64,000 nt of DNA, taken from assembly GCA_028671895.1 (NCBI GenBank), contig CM053810.1, positions 64,109,501-64,173,500 of the forward strand. The letters are read 5' to 3'. Source of the DNA: Oenanthe sinensis. Taxonomy: Eukaryota; Streptophyta; Magnoliopsida; Apiales; Apiaceae. The notes beneath the pieces were generated by a model that searched no databases, was not told the DNA's origin, and was given only the letters and a program-made list of their open reading frames with translations. Each line of letters starts with the position of its first letter. The first letter of the stretch is position 1. Below, piece after piece: positions 13,901 through 25,758 of the stretch. The position numbers were made by a program, and so were the translations under genes.

Positions 13901-14387
13901 GTTTTCAAACTATCCGGTTGTGTACCATCCTTTTCATCTCTTATACAAGCAGTACCCATGTTAGACAAAGTACAAGTTATTAGGACTGTTATTACAATGT
14001 CCACCCCAGAGTAGCTTGTTTATATATTTTTGGTTGAATAAAGTTATGAGCCACGCCTCAGATGGGTGAAAAATCCCAAAACAACATACCCGCCCCCCTT
14101 CGTTTTCAAACAGAATATATGATGACAACCCAATTGAATATTTTGTGGCCTTATTACAGAAGGCACCGACGCAGCCGAAGTCCAAGCAGGGGCAAGAGTT
14201 CCCGAAGAAGACATTATTCACGTTCACCATCTGGTTCACCCTCCTATTCCCGGTCCTTGTCTCGTTCCAGCTCACCTCGGTAAGCATATGTTTTGGCTGA
14301 ACAATGCAACAACCTTTACTTCTGGTTGAAGGACGATCTGAGTGGAGCTCTGATGGTTGCAGGAAAAGAAGCCGATCTAGGTACTAA
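7966..14387 (+). CDS. CLASRP: CLASRP-type SR-related splicing protein
   Basis: Predicted 543-aa nuclear protein related to animal CLASRP (CLK4-associating serine/arginine-rich protein; SWAP-like family), thought to act in pre-mRNA splicing. Exons: 7966-8162, 9149-9187, 9279-9427, 9599-9674, 11572-11863, 11951-12060, 12168-12215, 12292-12495, 12757-12858, 12978-13108, 13206-13344, 14160-14279, 14363-14387. Phases join without a stop. The N-terminus MWHEARRSERK and the IPWNG/MIDRFDGRALLD region match the family's N-terminal domain (about residues 1-155; DRY_EERY type). An acidic Asp/Glu run follows (about 185-210), then EYITEFGG (338-345), a basic conserved block TPQERLKRIMSKQLNKQ (433-449), and Arg/Ser-rich segments at about 298-317 and 480-543. 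The last coding exon encodes only RKRSRSRY. Exons 3 and 8 use weak GTCGG-type donors, and intron 7 is GC-AG. It looks intact. Confidence 0.9.
10405..10687. mobile_element. Stowaway-like MITE
   Basis: It starts CTACCTCCGTCCC and ends GGGACAGATGGAG, and is flanked by TA on both sides (10403-10404 and 10688-10689). The ends are those of plant Tc1/mariner Stowaway MITEs. Length is 283 bp, with no coding capacity. Confidence 0.85.
10690..10985. repeat. degenerate tandem repeat, about 25-bp unit
   Basis: Repeats of the form TAATATTAAATACTGATTTC recur many times with small changes. The Stowaway may have landed inside the array, because TTAGTGATTACTGTAA-like units also precede it. Confidence 0.65.
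11223..11360. repeat. hairpin with internal 42-bp tandem duplication
   Basis: ACCAATGCTTTCAGAAAAGG (11223 on) is complementary, with one mismatch, to the end of the segment (11339-11360), giving a 22-bp stem. The loop holds two identical 42-bp copies at 11259-11300 and 11301-11342, each starting CAATGAATTTTGTATGCGC. The origin is unknown; a small foldback transposon is one option. Confidence 0.85.
12216..12291 (+). other. GC-AG intron (intron 7 of the CLASRP-like gene)
   Basis: The donor is TCTAGAAG|GCATGC and the acceptor TTTGCCAG|ATCGAGG. Using it joins ...PRSR-R-SRSRSYSPSR in frame. The only nearby GT donor (CCTC|GTTCTA) shifts the frame. Confidence 0.8.
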
Positions 14388-17300
14388 CGGTGATTTCCAG
14401 CTCAGAGTGGATGCAATCAGACGGGTAGTTGTTGTATAGCTAGACTATGAAAAGGTGGACATTACTATGTAGTGCTCTCTGTTATGTTTAACGTGTTTCT
14501 CAAATTTGAGTCCATCCAGTTCTCAGAACATTAAAGTGTTGCTATCAGTGTTATATTTTACATGAACTGAGCTTCTGATTTTGTAATATATGCTGCCAAA
14601 TGAAGGTGTCTGTTGCCGCTTTTAATTTATAAAACTTGTTGACAAACATTTGATGAAGTGAATTGTTTTTTTGTTAGTTACTTCTGAATTTTAAAATTTC
14701 TAGTTTTATAATGTTAATTGTTCATATATTGGACGAAAAAATTATTTGTTATATTAATAATGTTAGTAATTATTTGTTTGTTAATATTAAAATTAGTGAT
14801 GTATAATGAAGCATTATAACTTTTTAGAACCATCCCTAAATAATAAATATAAATAAAATAGATAAGTTTGATCGAAATAAGTAAGTGCATGCTAAACTTT
14901 ATGTATACTTGTACAGAGTACTTACAGACCATAGAGGAGAGAGAGAGAGACAAATAATTGTTTGGTTTAAAAAGAGAAGGGAAAATATGTTTAATTTCTG
15001 TAATGGTAAAACTAAAACATGTTTGAAATTGTTCGAGTCACGCATGCAACAAAAGTTTGAGACAACTACTACTAGTAGTATATTTATCAGGCAAAGTTGA
15101 TGAAAATCTTCTTGTTTCTTGGGCATGGTGATCGCTTAGTCCAATAATAATTAAAAAAGAAAAAAAAAGCAGCAAGAAGTTGAAACAGTGTGTGTTTTCA
15201 GTAGTTGTACGTACAGTACATACCGGCTCTCATTATTACTCTTTTATTTCAACTTGATTGATTGTATATATCTGTATGATTCCATCACACGGTAACTCAT
15301 TGTTCCTTTTTGCTACTTGTTTCTTGAAAAGAAAAGAAATAAAGTTGTACTCGCATAGACGAAACTTGCTTCCAAAACTTGGCTTTATTCCATTTGAAAC
15401 ACACGCACATATGATATGATATGATATGATATATGTATTCTGATGGAGATGCCTTGCCCTTTCCAAATATGTCTTTCACTCGCTGCCATTCACACACTAG
15501 TTTTGGAATATTCTTCCCCCATTCACCTTTTTTTTGGCTACACAACCAAATCCTTATCGACAACCTAACTTTGATACCCATGGCCATCACCACACTCCAC
15601 ACGGGAGAGATTCTATTTTTACCTTTTTACAGTTTTTTCTTTTTCTCTTTCTTTGATGATGAGTTGCGTTTATTAGCAACTCCACTCAGGAATACACGCA
15701 TTTTGAACTATGCCCACCTCCCGTTACCCATGGAGCATCATACATTAACATTCTAATACTGTACAATTTACTCTTCAAAATGTATAACATGTTTAGAAAA
15801 TAATATTATTAATATTTCCCTTATACTACTACTACTACTCCTGCCTTGTCTCTTTCATATTATGATCCAAAAATTTTAATCTCACAACTTTTCGGTTTTA
15901 TATTACATATAAAAATTTCCCTTTCTGTGACTTGTTTTTTTCACACTGCTCCCATTACATAACGCGCCTAAAAAAAACCATGCAACTAGGAGTCTAAGAT
16001 GAATTATCAGATCTATTATTCATAACTGAGGACTTCCATAATGAATTAGATTAATGTCATCATGTCATCAATTAGCCATACCATCTTACTACACTGGACT
16101 TCAATTTAACATTAATCGAATAAATATATGGATGATTAGTTGATTTGCATAAAGGAATAGGTTCCACCCCGTATCTCTCTATATATTGATTTACACTCAT
16201 GCACCATATATAGTTGGTTGACCAAAGCGTGCATCTTCATCAATCAACCCCACCTTCGACAGGAGCTTGGATTAGGACTAGGACTAGTTGATCAATGTTG
16301 CTTGTCCCTAATCTAAAACCTACTCTTCTGTAATGAGGGCTTTTATTGAAAAGGGGTGTAATATTTAATTCATAATAATAGCACAATACCATATTTTCTG
16401 GAAAATAAAACACCATGAGAAATTTATATGATGCAACACATCTGTCACTACTCATATTTTATGTTTTTTTGGTGCTCTTTTATGAAATAAAATAAAAATT
16501 TATGCCCGTAATTTTTTTATTTGGTGCTCTCTTTATATATCAATTTTTTAGGTGTTTTTTTTCTTAAAAAAATTAAATATTATACCTTTAATTTTTCTGT
16601 TAAAAGTTTTATTTTATTTTTTCTTTATATATATAAAAAATTACAACTTTTTTTTTTTGTGAGCTCTCAGTCGGTGCTAGGCCCGGCCCGGCTCTGAGTA
16701 AAGCCGCTTGCGTGCATATTAAATTAAAAGTAATTAATTTCTTAGGTAAGGATTTAGCTAGTGTATCAAAGTTACTTAAACAAGTAATGTATCGGTTTTT
16801 ACCCGTGAAAAGTCGCGATCCTTTTTTACTTTTTCATTTTTTATTAATCTCTTATTTTTCTTTAATAAATTCTTTTTTTTTTTTGGTTTTGTTAGTATCT
16901 CTTTGTGAGAGTTTGGTTTTATTTTGATGTTATTCATGTCCGAAATTATAGATATGCAGGATTTTCATGAGTTTGATTATGTGATAAATGTTTTTATGGA
17001 ATGACATCTACGCTCGATTGCTCAAAACAGTTGGGTCACAGTAAGTACATATATCCATATCTTCAAAAAAATATTTGGTTGCCTCTTCAAAAAGAATGAT
17101 TCAACAACGATATGTTTAAACGTTTGTTCAATTTCGATTGTATATGTAGATGATGTATGACTTTTTATTATTGAATTGATTCCTTTTTTTAAGTAATGTA
17201 CGGCAATCTATAAAATATATTCTTATATATAAACTTAGTGTGAAATTTATTTTTTGGACTCTTCTGATTATTTTATGAGTATATAGATAGAATAATTAAT

Positions 17301-17668
17301 ACTAAAAGACTTAAAACTTGTTTGATTGTAATTTCAGTAGACTTGTCTTTACTTTCATGACAAATTATTAACATCATCAAGCAAAAAAATAACATGTGTT
17401 AGCTATAAAATTGTTTTTAAGAAATATTTTTTAAATTAGTTTAGTGAAGTAATCAAACATTGGACCAATTTCTTAGAACCAGAATTAACAAGTTCAATAA
17501 AGAAATAAATAATTACTGCACAATCACCTTAAAATTCTAAGTATTAACTTAGAGAAGATAGAAGATTTAATTTAGTCGAAATATTTAACTATAATTAGAA
17601 GAAAAACAATTATAAAATTGAAAATTTTAAGATGTGAAAATAGAATTTTACCGGATTTTAGTTATTTA
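14388..17668. other. 3' flank of the CLASRP-like gene and intergenic DNA, no gene seen
   Basis: The 3' untranslated region probably runs to the AT-rich stretch near 14.6-14.7 kb. Beyond it the sequence is AT-rich, with an (ATGAT)n microsatellite at 15411-15432 and poly-T runs. A GC-richer patch near 16660-16710 (GGCCCGGCCCGG) looks like the edge of an unplaced repeat. None of the short frames has a recognisable domain. Confidence 0.5.
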
Positions 17669-19835
17669 TGTGACAACCCGAAATCTGGGTGTTAGTGGAT
17701 CTGGTGCCACGATCAAACTGTAAATCACAATATCTCAATATACAGGTCTTTAAGCCAATATATCTCCACGATTACAATAATAATAATACAAACTCATAAA
17801 CAATCTCAGAATACATATCCGAACATAACCTGACTATCCAAACATAATAAGTCAGTAAAACAGAAAATATAATAATCCCAGCAGCTTGAAAAATAGCTCG
17901 AAAAGCAGCTCTAAAGTTTTTCTTTGCCCTTAAAAATCTCGCACTTCTTTGTAGGGATGTAAATAGAGGGGGTGAACGAAACAATGCTTAGCAAGTATAA
18001 ATCCAGAATAGACAACAAGTTGTGACGATGAAACAATAAATACCAAAGTCAAAATCGTGTTAGGGTAGGAACTATAACTGATAGGGAACTTTAACAACAA
18101 GAAATACCTTAACAGGTACAAATGAACAATGAAACTGACTGAGATGAAACTTTAATAATAAGAACCATCTCACGAATATATGCACTGTTCAAAATATTCT
18201 TTATATCTCAAAATAAATATTAAATCACTTTGAAATAAATAATCACGAGCATTTCCCAAATACTCAACATTTAAATAAAGTAACAGTGACAACAACTGAG
18301 ATGAAATTTAAGCAATAATAAATATCTCAAAATATAAAATCATTGTTTAAAGCATGCTTTAGCATTTCAATGCTTTAATACATAACTTTCAAATTTCATT
18401 GGTATTCCATCAACTCACGACACTAAACAGGGAGATCAGTCCCTATCCAGATACCGCTACTAGTGATAACCTGCAAGGACAGGTTGATCAGAACTACAGT
18501 TACCGCTAAAATTTAGCTAGCTTTCGGGGACTCTTTCACCCTAAGGGAAAATATTTCATCCCATGCCCTAAAGGTCAGGTACAGTTAAGTACCAATAAAT
18601 CAAGTTCTCGAATGCAATATTTGACCAAAGTTTTAAAGAATCATCTAAAAAATATACACCTTTTGTATATCTCAAAATATTTCACGTGCATCATTATGCA
18701 TTTCAAAATCCACTTTCAAAAGTATTTAGTTGACCGCACGTATTGATTGAGTCAACTTACTAATTATAGGAAGCTAAGTAACCACCGAACTTTAAATCTC
18801 GAAGTAAAAAGTCTTGAAATAAAATAATATTCCTATAAAAAGGGGCAAAATCACCTCCCTAAATATAGGTTTCAAAGGTTTTCAGAATTTTCTCAAAATA
18901 ATATTTTATAAATAAAATAGATTGAGATTTAATATATCACACAAGGTCTTTAGAAATATTTGAAAAAAATACTTTTAGAATAATTTTTAAAATACCAGGG
19001 TAATGAAAATTTAAAGATTTAAAAAGAAATATGTATATATTTTTATGAGAACAAGGATATAAAATCCACTTTTGAATTTAAAACAATTGGAAAAGGAATA
19101 AGGTTTGAAATGAGATAAAGAGAATATTCATATATTTAATATTTTAAAAATAAGTCAATAACTTTAAAAGAGTTGAGTTTCTAAAAAATTTTATAGAAAC
19201 CAGATTCATTGCTCAGAAATAATTTGAGTATGAGTCAAGGCAGGGTTCCGAAAACAATGCTCAACTTAAGAATAAAATTAGAATATAAAAATTCTAATCC
19301 ATGCCCACCACGGGTGGGCGGCGGCCAGCCACACATACCACACACACAAAAACACACACACGAACACAACATCAACACAAGCTTTAATTAACAAAAACCA
19401 ACACAAACCATCACAACCCACATCATCTCCCCCTTATTCCTCCATCTTCGACCGATCAACCACCACCACCGCCAGTGGCAGTTTTCCGACCTGCCACTGG
19501 CGAAGCCATCTCGGGCTAAACACCTCAAACACCAACTTTTCAACTCCAAAAATCAATATACAAGCCTCCAAAATCAAATCCAAGCAATTATCCTTATAAA
19601 AATCCAAAATCAATTCATAAAAATCAAAACCCCCAATTTATAAAATCCACAAACCCTAATTTACAAACTAACAAAAAATAACTTTTAACTAACAAAGGAT
19701 TTAAACAAAATATTTCCAAATATATCAATTATTACCTTAGTAATAATCAATAAATTAAAAAATCCCAACTTTCAATACTCCAATTTCCGGAACCTTGCTT
19801 AATCGTCAATATTTTTATACCACAACAAAGCTGGT
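17669..19835. mobile_element. possible Gypsy-type LTR or LTR fragment
   Basis: It begins TGTGACAACCCGAAATC, resembling the ends of some plant Gypsy (chromovirus) LTRs, and continues for about 2 kb without coding capacity. Composition changes to C/A-rich with ACAC runs near 19.3-19.5 kb. I could not find a matching right border or a target duplication, so extent and family are inference. Confidence 0.35.
19471..19501. repeat. perfect 11-bp-stem hairpin
   Basis: GCCAGTGGCAG (19471-19481) and CTGCCACTGGC (19491-19501) are exact complements around a 9-base loop. It sits in the C-rich part of the LTR-like segment. Confidence 0.9.
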
Positions 19836-19970
19836 AATCTCATCACGATCTCAAATTAATATGTAATTACAAACCTCAGTATGAACCTATTACTTAATTT
19901 GCGTTTGTATGCATGCCCACTCACTCTATAATCACTTGTAATATATATTTACTCATAAAATCCTAACGAT

Positions 19971-20708
19971 CTTTATAATGAGGTTAAATATCAATCAGAT
20001 CACTGACTGCGTCCAAATGTATTAAATAGGTGACTGATTACAAATTTGACTCATTTTAGTCACTGACTGCGTCCAGATGTATCAAATAGGTGACTGATTG
20101 CAAATTTGACTTATTTTGGTCACTGATTGCACAAATTTGATTCATTTTGGTCACTGATTGCACAAATTGACCCATTTCAGTTTTCCGGCCACCTTGAAAA
20201 TTTTCCGACGAAAAAAAATATGCACAAAAAAATCCGAAAAAAATTTATATGTAGTAAAACACTCTGACTTTGAATCTCCTAAACTCAGAATTATCGAAAT
20301 ATAATTCAAAACTCAAAATCGAAATTAAATAAATTTGGGTCAAGATTTATTTAATTTTGATTTTAAGTTTTGAATTTCCTTTCGATAATTCTGAGTTTAG
20401 GAGATTTAAAGTCAGGGTGTTTTACTATATATAAATTTTTTTCAGATTTTTTTGTGCATATTTTTTTTCGTCAAAAAATTTTCAAGGTGACCGGAAAACT
20501 GAAATGAGTCAAATTGTGCAATCAGTGACTAAAATGAGTCAAATTTGTGCAATCAGTGACCAAAATGAGTCAAATTTGCAATCAGTCACCTTTTTGATAC
20601 ATCTGGACGCAGTCAGTGACCAAAATGAGTCAAATTTGTAATCAGTCACCTATTTGATACATTTGGACGCAGTCAGTGATGTGTTTGATATTTTACCCCT
20701 TTATAATG
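19971..20708. mobile_element. Mutator-like foldback element with 10-bp TSD
   Basis: An almost fully palindromic 718-bp element (19981-20698) flanked by CTTTATAATG on both sides (19971-19980 and 20699-20708). The left end AGGTTAAATATCAATCAGAT pairs with the right end, whose complement starts GGGTAAAATATCAAACACAT. Each arm repeats a module around CACTGACTGCGTCCA and GGTGACTGATTGCAAATTTG. The centre is the turn of the palindrome near 20340. It has no coding capacity. The 10-bp duplication and long terminal inverted repeats suggest a Mutator-like foldback, which is inferred. A second copy lies at 29232-29766. Confidence 0.85.
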
Positions 20709-23700
20709 TATGATTAAAGTGCTAGTTTTGCGACCTATGGGGTCCATATTTCATGTATGCCATGCAAAATATATCGATCGTTAATAAAATCCTCACGCAC
20801 ACCTCCATCATTGATGGCAGTACGCTCGCTCAATTTGCAAGTGAAGTTGCTTGCATGTGAATACTTATATCAATAAGATATAAAAAATAAAGGACCGATG
20901 TTTGTAGACTATGCTCATGTAATTTCTTATAATTACTTGCTTAATATTAGAGTACATATGTATAGTATAAAAAACACAAATTTATGTTTGTATTTACAGA
21001 TTTTAATATATAATTAACCATTTACATATATAGTCTTATAATTTTATACTGTATTAAATAATCTCTTAACCACGCATTCTATTTCTGAGTCCACCTAACA
21101 TTTTTCTTCAAAAATAATTCAAGTTTATAGTCATGTAAACAGAGTGCTCGTGTGACCTACATAGCATGCAAACCCCAGGAGTACTACATATCATAGGAGT
21201 TAATTAATAGTGATTAATGCAAAGTCGTGCGGGCACTGCATAAATAGAATACGAAACAACAATGTGTTTAGAAATGCATAGATGACAAAGGTACTGGATT
21301 AATTGACTAATCAGTAGTTAAGGGGAGCAAATTAAATTAATGCATTCAAAGATGTATATATGTATAATAACATGATTGAAGGTATGAAGAGAGACCGAGG
21401 GAGCAATGGTGCCCACTACATATTCACGAGAGGACCTCTTCTCTTCTTGTCCCACCTTGCCCACAACCTTCTACTACATCTATCGACAATCTATCTATTC
21501 CCAGTGAGGCCTTTGCCTCTTGGTTTCTGATTTACACTACTCATGTTGGCGACACTTTTATTTTTACACCATTAATTAACTTCCCCCAATAAATAAGAAT
21601 ATATATTTTTAATTTTTTTAATAAATAAGAATACATATATATTTTAAATTTTTTTGGCAGAACATATATTTTTACAAAATATAGTTTGTAATTGTAATGT
21701 GTACAAACAGAACATATATGCATGATTGTTAAGATTTTTAATTATATAGTAGCTCTAAACTTAATTCATATAACATATATTTACTTGAAAATTTATTTTG
21801 AAATTTAAATGTAAACCATTAATAAAGCATCTTTAAAACATAAATGCTGTCATTTCATGTGTGTATATCATATCTATATTAATACTCACAGTGAAATTGC
21901 ATGGTTAAACTTTCTTAAGTTGAGTGTGAGAAGACGGAGTATGTGTGTCGAATTTTGAAAAGGACTTGCTCTAAAATTTACGTTACATACATGCATGAGT
22001 TAATCAAATGAATGCGAAGCTAAATACTTGAGATTGTTTAAACATACAATAGCAACGTTTGGTTTCCAAAATTGCAACCAGTTTTAGTGATTGTGTACAA
22101 CGATTGGTTATTTTGTTTGTATAGCTTCTGTATATTATGACTCGATGACATGCATCTAAAAACACCCATACATATTGCTTTTAATTGGCGTGTTTTCAAC
22201 TGTTTAATATTTCGGTAGTTAGTTGTCTCAACTTTATTGCAACAAGTCACGTTGGGCCGTTGGCTCATACAAATTGACCACCTACAGGAAATCTTGTAAG
22301 CGCGCGACTGAGTTTGGATCACATTAATTTAAGTTTATATTTAAACTTATTAATTTTAATTAGATCACATTTGTGTCGTTACATTTTTGATAATTCGAAT
22401 CAATTTTTTTTTTAAAATTGGGTTGAATATCAGATTCTTTTTGCACAATTTTTTAGTATATACACTCATTCAAATATAACAATTTAAAAAATTTATAATC
22501 TCAGGTGACTCTTAAAAGATCATAAAATGTTGATGTACATGTTAATAATATTCTACCTCGTGCATTAAATTAAATCTACACATATCTTCATGCTAGATTC
22601 ATTTGAATTCAATTTATAATGTTTTTTTGAGGACTGAACATATATCAGATGCAATTTGTACTTCTTTAGTCATTATTAAATAATACAATTTAATTTCATA
22701 TCTCCATATATGGACCTCTTATTTTGTAGGATAATATCACTAATTTTCATATTTCCATTTTTAATAACTTAAAATATTAAATTTCAAAAATTAGATCTAA
22801 TGTCGTTTATAATAATTCGAAACAAATCATCAATATATTTCAAAATCAAATTAAATACCAAATTTTTATCACACACAAATCAAATATACACAGACTCAAG
22901 TATAATAAATATATAAAAAAAATCACAAATCCACTTCTAACCCGGAAAAAATCATAGAACGTACTACTAACGTATTTACGTAATAATCGCGGCTACAATA
23001 ATACTCCACTTACATAACACTCCGAACGTTGACCTGGCCAAATTTATATCAGACTCGTATGGATAGAATGACAATATATACGTGCATACAATCTTGTAGA
23101 AGAAGAAATTAAATACTATAGTCTATAAAAATACTGTAAAAACGAATTTCAAGGTAACATGAGGAATCAGGATGATTTCCGCATTCAAGTGATGAATACA
23201 TGATTCTTTCATTACAAGACTTACTCGATAGTCCAGAAAATAATAAAAGTTTGACATTGCATATGCGCATTTGACTGAGATTTCACGTGCCAAGTAACCG
23301 TTTGCAATATTGTGCCTTGAGGAGTTGTTTAATCTAGCTAGTCCGTTGAGGTAACAGCTTCATTAAATTTAGAAGAATCTTCACATCGATCTCCATATAA
23401 CATGCTATTGTTAAAAACACATTCACACAACAACACTTTCTTCCCGGGGAATTAGGAATATTTTACCTTTTTTTTTAAAATTATGATGCATGTTGTTTTT
23501 CAAAGTTAAAAAAGTTTTACTGCAGATATAGAAATGTTACGATAGGTTGAGGTGGAAGACGGGATTCATTATGATTGATGGTTAGACACGGCTAGATATG
23601 CTGTACTGCTGGTGTGTTACGAACGGTTAACTTATAACACGCTTCTCCAACCCCACTTAAATTCTATACCCATACTCTACACTCTTTCAACTCCCCATTA

Positions 23701-24370
23701 TTTTATACTAATTATCATGTAATACGCACAATTGATTGTACGAAGCACCAAATATGCATCTTTATATTTTATAGGCATAAAAAAAGTATGCATGTAAAAA
23801 AATAAGATAATTATTAAAAAAAATTATTTTAAAATTGTAACTATCATTAAATTCTTAAACTTGTTCTAAAAAATTCAATTACTTACAACAATATGTTTGT
23901 AATATTAGAATCTATTTCTAACTACCTTTATTCGCGTATTTGAAATTCATATGAAAATTTTAACATATTATTAATATGATTCAAACCTAAATTTTTAGAA
24001 CTAAAAATAAAATTATTAAATTTTAATACATAAAATTCAAACTTAAAATTTATGTTGATATATATGAAATAATAAAATTTTTGTTAATAAATCTTTATTA
24101 CTAATGAATATTAAAATTTTGATAGTATTTTAAATAGAATGCCTTTTATATTTATTATATATAGGATAGATTTATTAGTAAAGGGAAATTTTAACATTTT
24201 TATAGGCAAATGATAAACAACAATTTTTATAGGTAGATTAGATGGAGTAATAAATTTGATATCAAGTGATAATCTTTTATCAACTGACACAAATGTATAA
24301 GCTAATGTTGCTCGTCTTTATTAGAGTAATTTAATTTGAATTATCAGTGGTCCCCACTATCCACCACCAG
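20709..24370. other. intergenic DNA upstream of the SMI1/KNR4-like gene
   Basis: About 3.7 kb of AT-rich sequence. No frame here has a domain, and no element with readable borders was found. Confidence 0.5.
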
Positions 24371-24380
24371 CTATAAGTAG
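24371..24380 (+). promoter_or_regulatory. probable TATA box of the SMI1/KNR4-like gene
   Basis: CTATAAGTAG lies about 200 bases before the ATG at 24577. The intervening sequence is C/T-rich and fits a 5' leader, so transcription may start near 24400. Confidence 0.5.
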
Positions 24381-24576
24381 CCCAGTTTTTCACACAAAAT
24401 CTAGAAATCTTCCCATTGCACTATATTTCTATAGTTTCCCTTTTCTCAGTACTCCGTTCCTTAAACACTCTCTCTTACATCCTTTGTATACATACAAAAA
24501 CTAGCATAAAACTTCCTTCTTCAAACACACATCACATACATATATATTATATATATCTCCAGTCCACATTACAACA

Positions 24577-25758
24577 ATGGTTGACGTGGACCGGAGAATG
24601 GGCGGACTAAACCCGGCCCACCTAGCCGGTCTACGACGGCTCTCAGCACGAGCCGCCGCATCAACACCTTCAACACCACAACCGCCACGTAACAGCCTCC
24701 TCTCCTTCAATTCACTAGCGGATAAAGTCATCAACCATTTAAAAAACTCGGGTACCCAGGTTCAAAATGGACTATCCGAACCCGAATTCGCCAAAGCCGA
24801 AGCTGAGTTCAGCTTCGCTTTCCCACCAGACCTTAAAGCCATTCTCTCTGCCGGCTTACCCATTGGACCCGGCTTCCCTGACTGGCGCGCAACCGGCTCG
24901 GCTCGGCTCCAGCTCCGGGCTTCACTCAATTTACCCATAGCAGCTATCTCCTTTCATATTGCACGTAATGCTTTATGGTCCAAATCATGGGGTCCGAGAC
25001 CCACTGACCCGGAAAGGGCTCTTAAAATGGCCCGAAATGAGTTGAAGAAAGCGCCGCTTTTAATACCCGTTTTTAGTCGGTGTTATATTCCTTGTAACCC
25101 GACTCTAGCGGGTAACCCTGTTTTTTTTATTGACGAGAATCAGATCTTTTGTTGTGGGTTTGATCTATCCGATTTTTTCGATCGGGAGTCTTCGTTGTTT
25201 CGGGGCTCCGACCCGGTTTTACTATCCAAACAAAGATCCGAAAGTGGGAAATCGGCGACTACGTTATCGAATTATTCACGGAGGAGTTTAGATGCGGTGA
25301 CCGGAGGAAGAACGCCGAGATGGGTTGAGTTTTGGAGCGACGCCGCCGTGGATCGCCGCCGTAGATATTCGAATTCGTCGTCACCGGATCGGTATTTTGA
25401 AATACCCAGATTGGGGGTACCCGAATGGGTAAATGAGTATATTGATCGGGTCGGGTCGGTTTTGAAAGAAGGGGGATGGGCTGAATCGGATGTCGAGGAA
25501 ATTAAGAATGTATCAGCTTCGGGTTTTTTGGACGGTGAGATGATGTGTTTAGATAATCAAGGGTTGTTGGATGCTTTGCTTTTGAAAACGGATCGGTTTT
25601 CGGATTCCTTGCAAAAAGCAGGGTGGAGCTCCGAGGAAGTTTCGGATGTATTCGGGTTTGATTTTCGGATCGTGAAGGAAAAAAAATTGGGCAAGAAGCT
25701 GTCACCCGAGTTGGTAGAAAGAATCGGGAAGTTAGCCGAAACGACATCGTTTAAATAA
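24577..25758 (+). CDS. SMI1/KNR4-like (SUKH-fold) protein, single exon
   Basis: An intact 393-aa frame with GC content clearly above its flanks. The start follows a C/T-rich leader and the context is ACAATGG. The N-terminus is Arg/Ala-rich (LAGLRRLSARAAA, 17-29) and might be a targeting segment. FAFPPDLKAILSAGLPIGPG (80-99) followed by FPDWR resembles the start of the SMI1/KNR4 domain, and LIPVFSRCYIP (162-172) with GNPVFFID (180-187) and FDLSDFF (195-201) matches the pattern of bacterial SMI1/KNR4 (SUKH) proteins. The C-terminal part has further conserved-looking blocks (VPEWVNEYIDRVGSVLKEGG; QGLLDALLLKTDRFS). Plants have such proteins annotated only as uncharacterised; no reaction or partner is known to me. 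The domain call rests on motif resemblance. Confidence 0.75.
   Translation: MVDVDRRMGGLNPAHLAGLRRLSARAAASTPSTPQPPRNSLLSFNSLADKVINHLKNSGTQVQNGLSEPEFAKAEAEFSFAFPPDLKAILSAGLPIGPGFPDWRATGSARLQLRASLNLPIAAISFHIARNALWSKSWGPRPTDPERALKMARNELKKAPLLIPVFSRCYIPCNPTLAGNPVFFIDENQIFCCGFDLSDFFDRESSLFRGSDPVLLSKQRSESGKSATTLSNYSRRSLDAVTGGRTPRWVEFWSDAAVDRRRRYSNSSSPDRYFEIPRLGVPEWVNEYIDRVGSVLKEGGWAESDVEEIKNVSASGFLDGEMMCLDNQGLLDALLLKTDRFSDSLQKAGWSSEEVSDVFGFDFRIVKEKKLGKKLSPELVERIGKLAETTSFK

Noticed and set aside
17669..19835. A full Gypsy retrotransposon
   Set aside because: No gag-pol coding sequence and no second LTR or target duplication; only an LTR-like segment is supportable.
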